Source of the DNA: Trichosporon coremiiforme
Taxonomy: Eukaryota > Basidiomycota > Tremellomycetes > Trichosporonales > Trichosporonaceae
NCBI GenBank assembly: GCA_039545355.1
Contig: BCJJ01000010.1
Location: 1,290,889-1,354,888 of the forward strand
Length of the DNA: 64,000 bases
Reading direction: 5' to 3'
The notes under the pieces: model-generated
Seen by the model: only the letters and a program-made list of their open reading frames with translations
What the model was told of the DNA's origin: nothing
The model's database searches: none
Shown here: piece after piece, positions 11,832-22,056 of the stretch
Position numbering within the stretch: position 1 is the stretch's first letter
Layout of the letters: each line of letters opens with the position of its first letter
Position numbers and translations under genes: made by a program

Positions 11832-14041
11832 ATGGCCGCTCTGTACCTTGCGCTGACGGCGTGCGGCGCCGTTATCGCCACAGCGTCCGCCGCCAGCTTG
11901 CTCTGGATCGTGCTCTGTCTCGGTGAGTAACTCGATGAGGATGGCCACTCCGTTGCCTGCAAATACCTGTGCTCCTCTTCGACTAGCTTCAGACTATCCC
12001 AAAGTAGCTAACAGGCAGTCCCCATCGTCAACGTCGTCGCTATCCCGAGCTTGATAGGTAGCCTGCTTCGTGAGTCAGCGCCAGCCGGCGAAGCTGGAAG
12101 CCACTCCGCGAACCCACACTGACATCGTGCTTCTGCAACTGCGCCCCCGTATGGCAATCTCCGAACGCACTTCCGTCCTTGCACCCATACGTCCTGCTCG
12201 CTGCTCGCTGTTCGTTCATACGTCACGCCTACTGTTCTCACCGCCGGCTGCGTTCTCTAATCGGCCTGCATGCTCAATTCGCTCTTCTAAACCCACCCTC
12301 CTCCCACGCACAACTTATCCGGACAAATAGTCCTCGCACACGCCCTGCCCTTCGCGGCTTATCTCCTGCTCGCTCAGACCGATGCGCCCAAGCACTCGGG
12401 CAGCATTTTTCTGCCCTTTTCCCCCGGTGAGTGAGGGATCCTCTGAGAACAGAGCTACGGCAAACTCGGGCTGCTCTCGGGCTGCTCGGATGTTGGGGCT
12501 GCACCCGGTTGCACGATCCGGGTTGCGGACCCTCGTAAGCCGCGTACCTGTCACCTGATCACGCACCTGAACTATCTTGAGTCCGTGGCTGCAGCAGACC
12601 GAATTGCGCGCGCCGTGGGTAGAACTGAAAGTGAAACTGACCAAGACAGCGAGGCACCTCGGACTCCTGGTTGCGGTAGTCAACTACGTCTGGTTCGTCG
12701 CCATCACGGCGCCGCGCTTCATGCTCGCGTCTGTGCAGACTGCGATTGCACTTTGGCGCGCGTCGTCCAAGACATACCCGCCCGCCGCTGTGCTCGAGAA
12801 CATACGGTAGGTGTTTAGGAGGCTAGCCCCTCTGAGACAGCTGCAGCTAACGAATCAGTCGCAACATCCCATACCACCACAAGCTGCGGTGCAAGCTCGA
12901 TGTCTTTCTTGCCCACGCGCGGCCGGTACCTAGTCCGAAGCCACAGAGCAGCCCACCCATCTCACGCGTCTCGTCCGTCACAACGCTCCCCGACGTCGAC
13001 GTCGGTAGTCAGGTCGACGGCGAGTTCCCGCCGGGCACGTGGGATGACCTCGCCCCTGGCTCACCGATCAATGGAGACCCGAACCTGAGACCCGTTGTCA
13101 TGCTCGTGTACGATGTTGGCACTATGGGCCCAATCAAACCGCAGAAGTGGATGTTCTGGCTGCTGGGGAACAAGCTCGCCGAGCAGGGCTATGGTAAGCT
13201 GGCCTGCAACCAAGGAAGCTGATATCAGTCTGCGTCATTCCCGACATCACGACGTACCCCGATGGCACGGTCGAGGACATGGTCGGCGACGTGCGACACG
13301 CTCTGTCGTGGGTGCGCAAGGAGATTGCGAATTACGGTGGTGACCCGGCCAACATTCACTTGATGGGTCACGGGCTCGGGGCGCACCTGGCGCTGTACAC
13401 GATTTCGCAGGCTGCCGTCGTGCACTCGCGCGATAGGCTCGAGATACTGAACGCGGCGAACCAGTGGAGCCACTTTGCGGGGCAGCAGCGCGAGATCCCA
13501 AACGGCTTGAAGAGCCTGCGCGTGTACTCACCTGAGGCGGACCTGCCGCCTATCCGAGGTGTGATCATGCTCTCGCCCATCGCCGACATCATCAAGCAGG
13601 TCCGTCACGAAAGCAAGTGCTGGGTTGAGCATGTGTCTCCGCTGCGGCGCGCGCTCGGCTCGTCCCAGACGCGCTGCATGAAGCACTCGCTCGGCCACAT
13701 TCTCTTCGCAGCGCGGCACATCGTTGAGGCGGACTGCCTGCCAGAGAAGGCTCTCATCGTCCATGGGTAAGCTTCTTCGAGTGGTCTGTGGTCTGTAAGC
13801 TGACTCCAGTGTTAACGACACGATCGTGCCGGTGTGGCAGGGCATCTGGCTCGCGGACCTGTTGAACGGACTCGACATATGCGTGACCATCAAACAGTAC
13901 AAACTCGCCCATTTCGACGTTGTGACCAGCATGATGACGGGGTTCCACGGCAAGAGCACAGATTGGCTTCTGCACGATAGTAAGCTACCTTGATAGCTGC
14001 CGAGCTAACACACAGCGCGAACCTTCATCGACAGCAAATAG
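11832..14041 (+). CDS. Membrane-anchored alpha/beta-hydrolase-fold protein, nucleophile Ser replaced
   Basis: Unnamed member of the alpha/beta-hydrolase superfamily, nearest in layout to isoprenylcysteine methylesterase-like and BD-FAE-type proteins. Exons: 11832-11922, 12019-12057, 12331-12426, an uncertain piece, about 12578-12806, 12859-13193, 13229-13766, 13810-13979 and 14016-14041. The first exons and 12630-12760 encode several membrane helices (ALPFAAYLLLAQ, HLGLLVAVVNYVWFVAITAP). The catalytic domain starts at VVMLVYDVGTMGPIKPQKW. The elbow reads HLMGHGLGAHLALYT: the expected G-x-S-x-G serine is Gly. VNDTIVPVWQG supplies the Asp loop and KLAHFDVV the His. The 12426 to 12578 junction does not keep phase with a single ordinary intron. 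It does if a 26-nt intron and a further exon ending at 12536 are allowed. Function unknown; possibly a pseudoenzyme. Confidence 0.7.
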
Positions 14042-14366
14042 ACTCTCGTTTCGATACTCTTCGTATAATAGAAGCCCATAGAGGCATAGTTGTACGTTCA
14101 TATTTATACAATAAGACAGAATAAGGAAAACGCATGTGACGTCCTGTGATATTACCCATGAGATGAGCAGTCCGGGCTTCGCAGCTCGCGGCTCGCGGAA
14201 GGGATGCGGCAAGCGTAGTCATCTGTCGCACTTTGTGACGGGGCGCACGATCAGCAGGCACTCACAGCAGCACGCGGCACATGGTTGACTCACCCTCCTT
14301 TCGACTGGCACCTCGCTTTCTCGTCTGCTTCATCATTTCTCTTCACCGCCACCAGAAGTGTACAAG
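14042..14366. other. Intergenic spacer
   Basis: About 325 bases upstream of the decayed gene at 14367. It includes an AT-richer stretch (14050-14110) unlike its surroundings. No gene is visible. Confidence 0.5.
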
Positions 14367-15205
14367 ATGGCCCTCCCCGGGTTCTTCGACACGATTTACC
14401 GCATCAAGGTCAAATCGGTGTACGTCCCCGCGACTGCGGGCGGGGACATCGCTCTGTCGGAGCGCCTTGGCGTCAAGAAACCTCAGTGGGAGCAGAAGGA
14501 CAAGAGCCTGAACGGCAAGATCTCTGGGGCCTGTTCCCCGTCGAGAAGGGGTGGGAGGAGCTGGACGAGACTTCAGCGAAGGCGTTCAAGGACGGCGAAT
14601 CGTGAGTCTTCCCCATTACCACAGTACCATCAACGTGGACACCGTGGAAAGCTTCAGGCAGCCCAGTCTAAAGCCAACTCCAGCCTCCTCGGCAAGGGCG
14701 TCGGCGCCTATCCCCTCGGCGTCTCGCAGCTGCAAGCTAGCAAAACGTCCATGCAGCTGACACCCAGCGAGGAAGTCCTCTGGTCTAACGCCGCAGCCAT
14801 GTGCATTCGGATTGGCAACGGAAGCCTGGTGTGGCGCTGATGCCGTGCCCCATGCGCGCTATACGAGCCACAAGCTGCTCAGCAAGTGCTACTACCGTGA
14901 GTTCCCCCTCCACCTCACCTACTCTTTGCTGGCCAGTCTTCCATGCGAAGCAGACTTGAGCACACCGAGCTCGCACTCAGGTTACATGGACGCCTATGTC
15001 ATTTTCCAAGACTATCAGGTCTGGAAGCGCCCTCGCGCCGAGGACCTTCCTTCTCCCTGCGACGCGCTCACCATGCCCAACTCGAGCCAGAGCTTTGTCA
15101 AGGACGTCGATCCCAAGCTGTTTGAGGCGATGAGGGAGAGGATCAAGAAGGGAGAGTTTAATGGGTCAAGGTCAAGGGCAAGGAGAAGGCGGCAGAGCAG
15201 GAGTG
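14367..15205 (+). pseudogene. Decayed gene of unknown family, copy 1
   Basis: Starts MALPGFFDTIYRIKVKSVYV and reads protein-like to SLNGK near 14518. There the sensible frame shifts by one base: the next frame gives LWGLFPVEKGWEELDETSAK. A normal intron (donor GTGAGT near 14602, acceptor GCTGACACCCAG near 14768) joins in phase to EEVLWSNAAAMCIRIGN, after which the frame breaks again before AWCGADAVPHARYTSHKLL. A later exon begins YMDAYVIFQDYQVW and near 15160 the frame changes a third time before VKVKGKEKAAEQE. Three breaks in under 900 bases argue for a pseudogene, while nearby conserved genes are intact. I do not recognise the family. The ILWGL.PV motif recurs in the next feature, so the two may be related. 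Confidence 0.5.
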
Positions 15206-15497
15206 ACCTGTGCAGACAGTCAACAAGACAAGCGGAAGAATCGTAGCTGTAGATAGGGTCATGCCAGTCCATGCTGTGAAGGCTGCCCAATGTTGAAAGC
15301 CTAGACGTCAAGTGAAAGGCGTGGAGAGAATGAAGGAGCCAGTGTTCGACACGAATCAAACAGAGTGGCGATCGACCGCGACCGAGATGATCAGTGAGCT
15401 GCGGCCAGTCCCCGCGTGGGTCAACAGTCCAGTCATCCTCTCCCCTCTTCAGCTTATCTCTGCCCACTGCACTCTCCTTACCACCCATCTGTCCAGC

Positions 15498-16078
15498 ATG
15501 GTGCTTAGCAACAGCGAGCGCAAGGCTCCGAGCCAGATCCAGGAAGACTGGCCCTGCGCCCCGCAGCCGCTCACCGCGCCCTTCACCGCTGGCAGCGGGT
15601 ACGCCTTCCCAGTCGCCAATGTTACCGACGCGCCTACCAGTAGGAAGACGTCAGCTTGAACGAGATTCTCTGGGGGTTGTGGCCCGTCTTCCCGCCTGAC
15701 GAGTACGAGCGCATGCTGAGGTAGACTGAAGCGAAGCGCGACGAATAAGTCTGACTTTCAGCTAGTATCCTCAGGTAAAGTTAGGCTGATCCCGGACTCC
15801 TTGCGCCGAGCAATGTGCAAAAAGAAAGCAGCTTCGACGTCACCAAGCTCAAGGCTGCTCTGCCTTTCGCCGAACGCGCACGCATTGCCGCGAACCTTCA
15901 TGTCGCGCAGGTGCTGCATACGCGCCTGAATGTCGCTGGGCGGCTCGATTTCGACACGCTCTCCGACGGTCTCTCTCCGATGCACCTTCTCTACACTCGC
16001 CACGTCATGCATGACGTGGCTCCCCTTGCGGCTGCCGTTGAAGCGGCGAAGAGGATTAAGAAGGGAGGTGACATGTGA
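15498..16078 (+). pseudogene. Decayed gene of unknown family, copy 2
   Basis: Begins MVLSNSERKAPSQIQEDW and stays protein-like to VANVTDAPTS near 15645, then shifts one base to SLNEILWGLWPVFPPDEYER, which resembles the LNGK/LWGLFPV segment of the preceding pseudogene. After an apparent intron (donor GTAGAC near 15721, acceptor CTGACTTTCAG near 15763) comes a long hydrophilic segment ending LAAAVEAAKRIKKGGDM with stop at 16076. The pieces cannot be joined in one frame with canonical sites. A tandem duplication followed by decay is the simplest reading. Sequencing errors are possible but would have to be concentrated here. Confidence 0.45.
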
Positions 16079-16184
16079 GCTAGAAGCCTCCAGGAATGCA
16101 GTGGATGCCAGCCTCCTCGCTGAAGCGAGACCGAAGTCCGAGTCCTCCCCTCTTCACCTCTTCTCACGAACTACAATCGTCCAA

Positions 16185-16268
16185 TGCCCTATGGCTCAGT
16201 TGGCTAGCGCGTGGAGCTGTTACTCTTAACATACTCCGAGGTCCACGGTTCGAGCCCGTGTGGGGCAG
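16185..16268 (+). tRNA. tRNA-Asn (anticodon GTT) with 10-nt intron
   Basis: A full cloverleaf can be drawn. The acceptor stem pairs TGCCCTA with TGGGGCA (T1-A72, one G-U). The D arm is GCTC/GCGC around AGTTGGCTA, with one weak pair. The anticodon stem pairs TGGAG (16212-16216) with CTCCG (16234-16238). The T arm is a perfect CACGG/CCGTG around TTCGAGC. The loop reads CT-GTT-A, then a 10-base intron (16223-16232) at the canonical position after base 37. A TTCTTTT run follows as RNA polymerase III terminator. CTT for Lys also occurs in this segment, but only the Asn reading gives good stems. The T1-A72 pair is unusual for tRNA-Asn. Confidence 0.85.
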
Positions 16269-17662
16269 TTCTTTTGCTTCCCAAGCCGTCTAAAGCAGTC
16301 CGAAGCGTCGCGGCGTCGTCGAACGGAGTTGATTTGTCGGGAGAGGGAAGGTTGGAGGGCGGAGGGGGCAGGATCAGGGTCGGTGCGAGCTGCAGAGCCC
16401 GGGGCCTCTGGTTGCCGAGCGGCACGATCTAGCACTTTCCGCCGCGGATCCCGGGGCGAAGACTCCGTTAAGGCGAGCTTGGGGGCGAGCTGCAGAGATA
16501 CGAAGGCCAGGGGAAGGAGTGCGGGGCGCGTCGCGGCCCATGAAGTTGTTGTTTGGAAAGGCACGATAGGCTCGGCAACCTGGGGTGAAGGCCGATCTCG
16601 GTATCTAGGGTGATAAGCGCGTGACGCCTCCACACCGCACTTCACACTGCGCAGTCTGCGCCGAGCTCCACTGACGACCATCTAGCATTCTGAGACGTTC
16701 CAGCAGCACGCCAAGCCCCTCGACGGTGATGCAAAGGTGATGCAGAAGTGATCGGACTTGATCAGTCAGCAATTTTCAGAGTTTCGTCAGCCAAACACGA
16801 CACGTGCTCCGGATCCGCTACTGCGCCACCAGCGCCGCTGACAGAGCCTCCGACGCTGAGCCCGGCGGCACTGTGCGGACCCGTCGGTCGAGTCGAGACC
16901 GTCGGTCACGATTCATATTCTCCTCCACACTTTCTACATCCTCGCCCTCCACGCCTTCCACGGCTCTCATGCCCTCCACCGCCGTTCCCATCAACGCTGT
17001 CGTCGTCACTGCATGTCTCGGTAGCAAAACATGCCTCGGTGACCTCCCCGATACCTCTTTCGGGCAGGATCTGCACCGCAAGCGCATGTTGCCTGGAGCT
17101 ACCAGATCCAAAGTGGACACTTCTGCTGCGCGTATGCGCTGGGGAGCGAAACGGGCTCGGCCTCGGTCCCAAACTTCTACACACTTCCCCTGCAAGCTCC
17201 CACACACCGCATGGCGACCTCCACCCCAACGCCGAGACATGACGCCAGCTTACGCCAGATTGCTCAACTTACTCCAGCCACAAATAACCAACCCTAGATG
17301 GAACCACTAAGCAAAATCATTAACGTGAACGGCTCACCTATGCTCCGCGTCCCAGAATCTAGGGCACCAGGAATATCTGGGGCGATCGGGTCCGGAATGC
17401 TGGATCGAGTTGATGGGTAAGCACTTCGGCTGCTCGAAGTCGATCGCCGAGATTCTGAACATCACTCAACATGCCTGTGTGAGGGTGCACTGTGCGGACC
17501 GTCGCGGGGGTGGCCAGCGGGCATGCCAGACTTGCTTGCATACCCCGGACACTGCCGCGTTCGTCATCCTTGGCCCTCGCCGTCTCTAGCATGTACAAAA
17601 GCGGGCAGCTGCGTGTTGTTCTGCCCCACTCACCCCCACCTGGCTTCCTCACTTTCTCCAGC
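16269..17662. other. Intergenic spacer
   Basis: About 1.4 kb between tRNA-Asn and the MFS transporter. Two overlapping open frames of some 165 codons occur at 16750-17310 but have no start context, motif or splice signals and look like chance frames in GC-rich DNA. The right-hand end should hold the transporter promoter. A possible upstream start for the transporter, ATGTACAAAAGC at 17591, lies here in the same frame. Confidence 0.5.
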
Positions 17663-19386
17663 ATGTCTTCGAACGATCACACTCCAGCGGCACTCTCACC
17701 ACCTGAGCCTGCCACGCTCCGCGGCTCGGTCACTTCCATCGAGAAGGAAGCCATCGTGTCGACCTCGCCCACGGTGGCGGATCTACCTGCGCTCGATGGT
17801 GACAAGAAAAGCATCTCCGATTCTCAAACCACTCACACGCCCGGCGAACAGCAGGACACCAACCTCGAGAAAGGTCTCGAAGGAGCCCAGCCTCTGAAGA
17901 GCAACGTGCTCTCGGAGATGGGCCCGGCGCGCAAGAACGTCCTCCTGTTCGGATTTGTGAGTATCAGCGTTCGCCCGTGAAGCCCCGCTGACCCCAGTGT
18001 CTTGCCATGTTCATTGATGCGGCAGGTGTCAGTGCCACTTTCTTGATGACGGAGCCGATCGCGGTCGACCTCGGCGTCAAGTATGCGGACTACGCCTGGG
18101 TTCTCGGCACGTACTCGCTCGCCTTTGCCGCAACCCTCCTCTTCGCCGGCCGACTCGCAGACCTCTACCCGCCAAACCAGATCTACTCGGTCGGTTTCCT
18201 CGGCATGGGTATCTTCTACCTGATCATCTCGTTCATGGACAACCAGTACGCTTTCTTCGTCCTGCGCGCGATCTCGGCACTGCTCGCGGTCCTCACCATC
18301 CCGAGCGCCATCAACATGATCATCCAGATGTACCCCGACCCACTGGAGCAGGCGAAGAAGATTGCGCTGTTCTCCCTCTCGGCCGCTCTCGCGAACACGA
18401 TTGCGCTCCTCCTCGCCGGCGTGTTCCTCCTCGCCAGCTGGCGGTGGTACTTCCGCTTCATCGCGATCCTCGTCATTCCCTTCTCCATCTTTGCTTGGTT
18501 CCTGATGCCGCACGCGCCTGCTGTCGCTGAGGACCTGGCGATGACCGAGAAGTGGAAGAGGATGGACCTCATCGGAGTCTTCCAGCTGCTCATGATCCTC
18601 GTTCTCTTCATCCTCGCCATGACTCAGGCTGTCGTCGATGGGTGGGGCAGCGCGATCTTCATCGCGCCATTCGTCATCGCGCTCGTCATGCTCCCCATCT
18701 TCCTGTTCTGGGAGCAGCGCCTGCCCCGTGGCTACAGCCTGCTGCCGCACGACCTGTGGCACTTCCCCAACATCTTCCCGCTCATGCTGCTCGCTACCTG
18801 CTGCTTCCTGTGGTTTGCGACGTTCCAACTCCGCGTCGCGACCTGGTTCCAGGAGGCGCTGCACAACAGCGCAATCCTGTCTGCCGTCAAGTTGCTGCCC
18901 ATGGGCATCACAGCACTCATCGTCGGCGGCGTCACGCAGGCTATCCCCTCCCTCTTCCTGCGCCCGCGCTACGTCATCCCAGTGTCCGCTGCGCTTGCCT
19001 TCACTGGCTCCATGCTCCTCGCATTCTCGAAAGGCGGCTTCGGCAAGGACTACTGGCGCTTCATCTTCCCTGGCGAGATCATCGGCACAGCCGGGGCCAT
19101 GATCATCTTCATCTCGGCCAACACGCTCATCATCCAAGCCTTCCCGCTCGAGTTCGCCGGCGTCGGAGGCTCATTCGCCAACGTCGTGTTCCAGATCGGA
19201 GGCGTCGTCGGTATCGCCATCCAGACTGCCCTGCTCGACACCGGCAGCGGACCTCTCGACTGGACAGGAAGCAAGAACGGTTTCCTCTTCACCTCGGCTT
19301 ACACTTTGTTCTGCGGCATCGTGTTTGGATTGTGGTACCGCCAGGAGAAGATGCCCGTCCACGAGGGTCCAGTCGTCGCGGCGTAG
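17663..19386 (+). CDS. MFS multidrug-type transporter, DHA2 (14-helix) family
   Basis: Plasma-membrane drug/proton antiporter type. Two exons, 17663-17956 and 17998-19386, keep phase and give 560 residues. A long hydrophilic N-terminus precedes the first helix at CLAMFIDAAGVSATFLMT. The helix 2-3 loop carries LFAGRLADLYPPNQIYSVGF, the MFS motif A (GxLaDrxGrk) in its DHA2 form. Helix 4-5 has FVLRAISALLAVLTIPSA and the helix-5 motif C-like segment LSAALANTIALLLAGVF. RWYFRFIAILVIPFSIFAWF and about eight further hydrophobic stretches bring the total to 14. The start was chosen at MSSNDHTPAAL; the in-frame ATG 72 bases upstream would add 24 residues. Substrate cannot be told from sequence. Its convergent neighbour is the microexon gene. 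Confidence 0.85.
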
Positions 19387-19721
19387 ATCTTTAAGCGAGG
19401 CGATACTGTATAGTAGCCAGAACACATAGAATCACCCAGAATGAATTATAATCGAGTATCTACAATAGACCCACACTTGCACAAGCGTACGCTCCAGGAC
19501 AGCCATGGTCAATGTGGCGCAGGAAGTTCAGAAATTCAGCAATATTGCCGAACTGAGGAGCCGCAGCACTCCGAAAGGCGTTCGCCTCCGAAGACTTGCA
19601 GGCATGCACTCGCTCGGTGCTGTCCAGCAACAAAAAGTCTCGACGATCGTAGTTGCAAGCCTATGCACGCACGCAAGGCGACAGGAACTTTACCACAGAA
19701 CCGAGCCACCCTGCTTGTCAG
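19387..19721. other. Convergent spacer
   Basis: About 335 bases between the stop codons of the MFS transporter and the minus-strand microexon gene. It should hold both 3' ends. No gene or repeat is seen. Confidence 0.5.
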
Positions 19722-22056
19722 CTAGCGGCAGATCCAGCACAGCTCCCCCTGGTTCTCCCCAAGCTCTCCGTCAGGGTTCAGAGGTGGAAGATGGGGGCGC
19801 GGCTGAGGCTGGAAGTTTGGGAGAGAACCGCCTGGGGTTAGTTGATGCTGGACACAAGGCAACTGACCAGCAGTGGTGGGAAGATCGTCGCAGATGCGGA
19901 GAATGTCGGTGGGCCATTGCGCTGGCGTGAGCTCCTGACCCATCCACCGCCTACCATCTTCGATTGAGAGTGGCAGATGCGTTGCTGGGCTTAGCTTTCG
20001 TACTGCGCTACACATATCTTCGTTCACAGAGAGCAGCGCTGGCGTCAGCTCATCGTACCCTGCTCAGGCAGCGTACCTTCATCTGAGGAGGGTGCTGGGG
20101 GTCAGCCTAAGAACGCTGCACGATTCACGAAGCTTGCCGTTATAGTGGATCCACGAACCGTGCTGCGGTGTGACATCCGTCAGCGCTGGCGGAGGTGGGT
20201 GCACACCGTCCGGCTGACTCCGGATTGGCCGAAAACGTCAGTGTGCCCAGTGCCCGAGGTTAGCTAGCTTTGCTCTGAGCAGCTCACATGTCGTCAGCTC
20301 GAGCACTTCATGTGAGCTTACCAGCTTCGTCCGCATCGTGAAGTTTCCAATCGTGATCGAGCCGTGTCGTCTTGCTCGCAGAACAAACTGCAGTGAGCTC
20401 GAAGATTCCACGCCAGAAAAGCTCTCACCATCATCTGGGGTAGAACGCGTGGAGACTGCATGTCAGCTAGATGAAATGGAACGGGCAGTGTCAGCTTGCC
20501 GCTCAGCGTGTCGAAGCTCTCACCTGCTAACCGTGCCGCCTGGGATCAGCTTCACTTTCAAGGTGGAGGAAGCTCACGCGTCTGGATAGCAGTGGAGACG
20601 GGGTATGAGCTTGCCGACGTCCTGGCATGCCAGCTCTCACCATCGTCCGAGCCTGGGATCAGCTTGAACGACACCATTCAAGCTCTCACCGCTCTCTGCG
20701 CTCCCGGTTGGAGTCAGCTTCCGGCATTTCAATAGCGTACCTTGACCTGGTGTCAGCTAAGGTTACCGCTCATGTAGCGTACCATCTACCCCACCCGTCG
20801 CTGGGGGTCAGCTCGTCTTAGTGTGCCCAGCATACCTGGCGTTAGCTTGAAGAGGGCGATAGGCAGCTTGTCCGCACCATGAAACTCAAAGGCTGGGGTT
20901 AGCTCGACCGATACATTCTCAGCTCTCACCATTTACCCGCGTATCACGCGACGCTGAGGGTCAGCTTTCCGCACTGGGCGTAGCTCCCACCATCCTTTGT
21001 CCTAGCCGAGGCTGGACTCAGCTGTGCCCTCGAATCCGAAAGCCTACCTTCGTCTGGAGTCAGCTCTGGCAATTGATCGTTCAGCGTACCAGGCTCTTCA
21101 CCGGAGCGTGTCGCTGGAGGTCAGCTATATGAGGCACTTGTCTCAGTGTGGCTGGTGGGACGATCTTTGCCTAGCCTACCTGTCTCATCTCCGTTGCCGT
21201 CCCCTCGCCGGTTTCATTCGTGGCGGAGATCGAGGCTGGAGTTGAGCTTCAGGGTTTCCGTGACTAAGCTCACCCGTCTCATCCTTGTGGTCGGGGAGAG
21301 CTGGGGTCAGCTTTTGGTGAAAGGTCCGAACAGCATACTCGTCGCCTCGTCCGAAGCTAAGAGTCAGTTGGAACACTCTCAGCGACTTACCCGTCTCGTC
21401 CCCCTTAGGACCTGGGGTCAGCTTGACCTTGAGCAAGAAAGCTTAATGCTGCAGGTCTTGGTCGAGGCTGGGGTCAGCTTCATCTCCCGCAGTGGTAGCC
21501 TACCAGTCATAGCGCTGGGCGAGGCTGGGGTCAGCTCCTCGAGTAGCGAGCCAGCGTACCCCTCCTCTAGTCTTTTGTCAGCTCGATCAGCAGAAGAACT
21601 AGCTCACCCGTCTTGTCTGGTGGTCAGCTTGAACGAGGCTCAGTACACAGCATACCGCTCGCGACTGGGGGTCAGTTTTTCCGTCACGAGTGGTACAGCT
21701 TACGCCTGGCTCGGGTTGCGGAACTGGGGTCAGTTCTCGACCATAGATACTTCAGCATACTCGTGCTAGGCGGGGCTGGAATCAGCTAGGACCAAAGTCT
21801 GACAGCTCACCAGACGCTGTGGTCAGTTTCAGCAACGCCTAGTACAGCCTACCCGTCAATGACTGGGGTCAGCTCAGAGGACTACCGCGAAGCTGCTCAC
21901 CTTTGTTCGTCAACTCTCGTTACCTCTGGTGCTCGTGGCCGAGGTCGATGATGGACACTGAGGTCGGGTGTCGAGAGGGATGAGGTTGAAAGTAGGGAGT
22001 GAAGGGGGATGAGGAACAATAGTCAGAAGTCAGGATACCAGATATTGCCACGCCAT
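19722..22056 (-). CDS. Hyper-fragmented microexon gene, unknown product
   Basis: On the minus strand about 33 candidate introns follow one another, nearly all 33-45 nt. Donors are GTGAGCT, GTACGCT, GTATGCT, GTAGGCT or GTAAGCT; acceptors are GCTGACCCCAG or close variants. The exons between them are mostly 6-27 nt. The 3' part can be solved in one frame: 20455-20429, 20387-20322, 20213-20138, 20094-20077, 20038-19955, 19921-19868 and 19831-19722. It reads through SPRVLPQMM, FVLRARRHGSITIGNFTM, PPPPALTDVTPQHGSWIHYN, AQWPTDILRICDDL and ends GELCWICR. One intron (20137-20095) uses a GC donor. Upstream exons are clear as splice units but their phase is not fully solved, and the ATG at 22056 (MAWQYL) is a guess. 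No family is recognised. The minus-strand direction is fixed by the splice sites. Confidence 0.65.

Noticed and set aside
16219..16232. tRNA-Lys (CTT) reading of the tRNA at 16185
   Set aside because: Placing CTT in the loop destroys the five-pair anticodon stem; the Asn reading keeps all four stems.
16748..17310. Two overlapping open frames of about 165 codons before the MFS gene
   Set aside because: They overlap in different frames on the same strand, lack motifs, splice signals and start context; long frames are expected by chance in GC-rich DNA.
17833..19137. A 434-codon open frame antisense to the MFS transporter
   Set aside because: Mirror of strong codon bias in the sense gene; the product is a low-complexity Asp/Glu/Arg sequence.
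19722..22056. A tandem DNA satellite with ~60-bp period on the plus strand (GCTGGGGTCAGCT repeats)
   Set aside because: The repeated words are the reverse complement of splice acceptors and donors; between them sequence is not conserved, and the exons join in one open frame.
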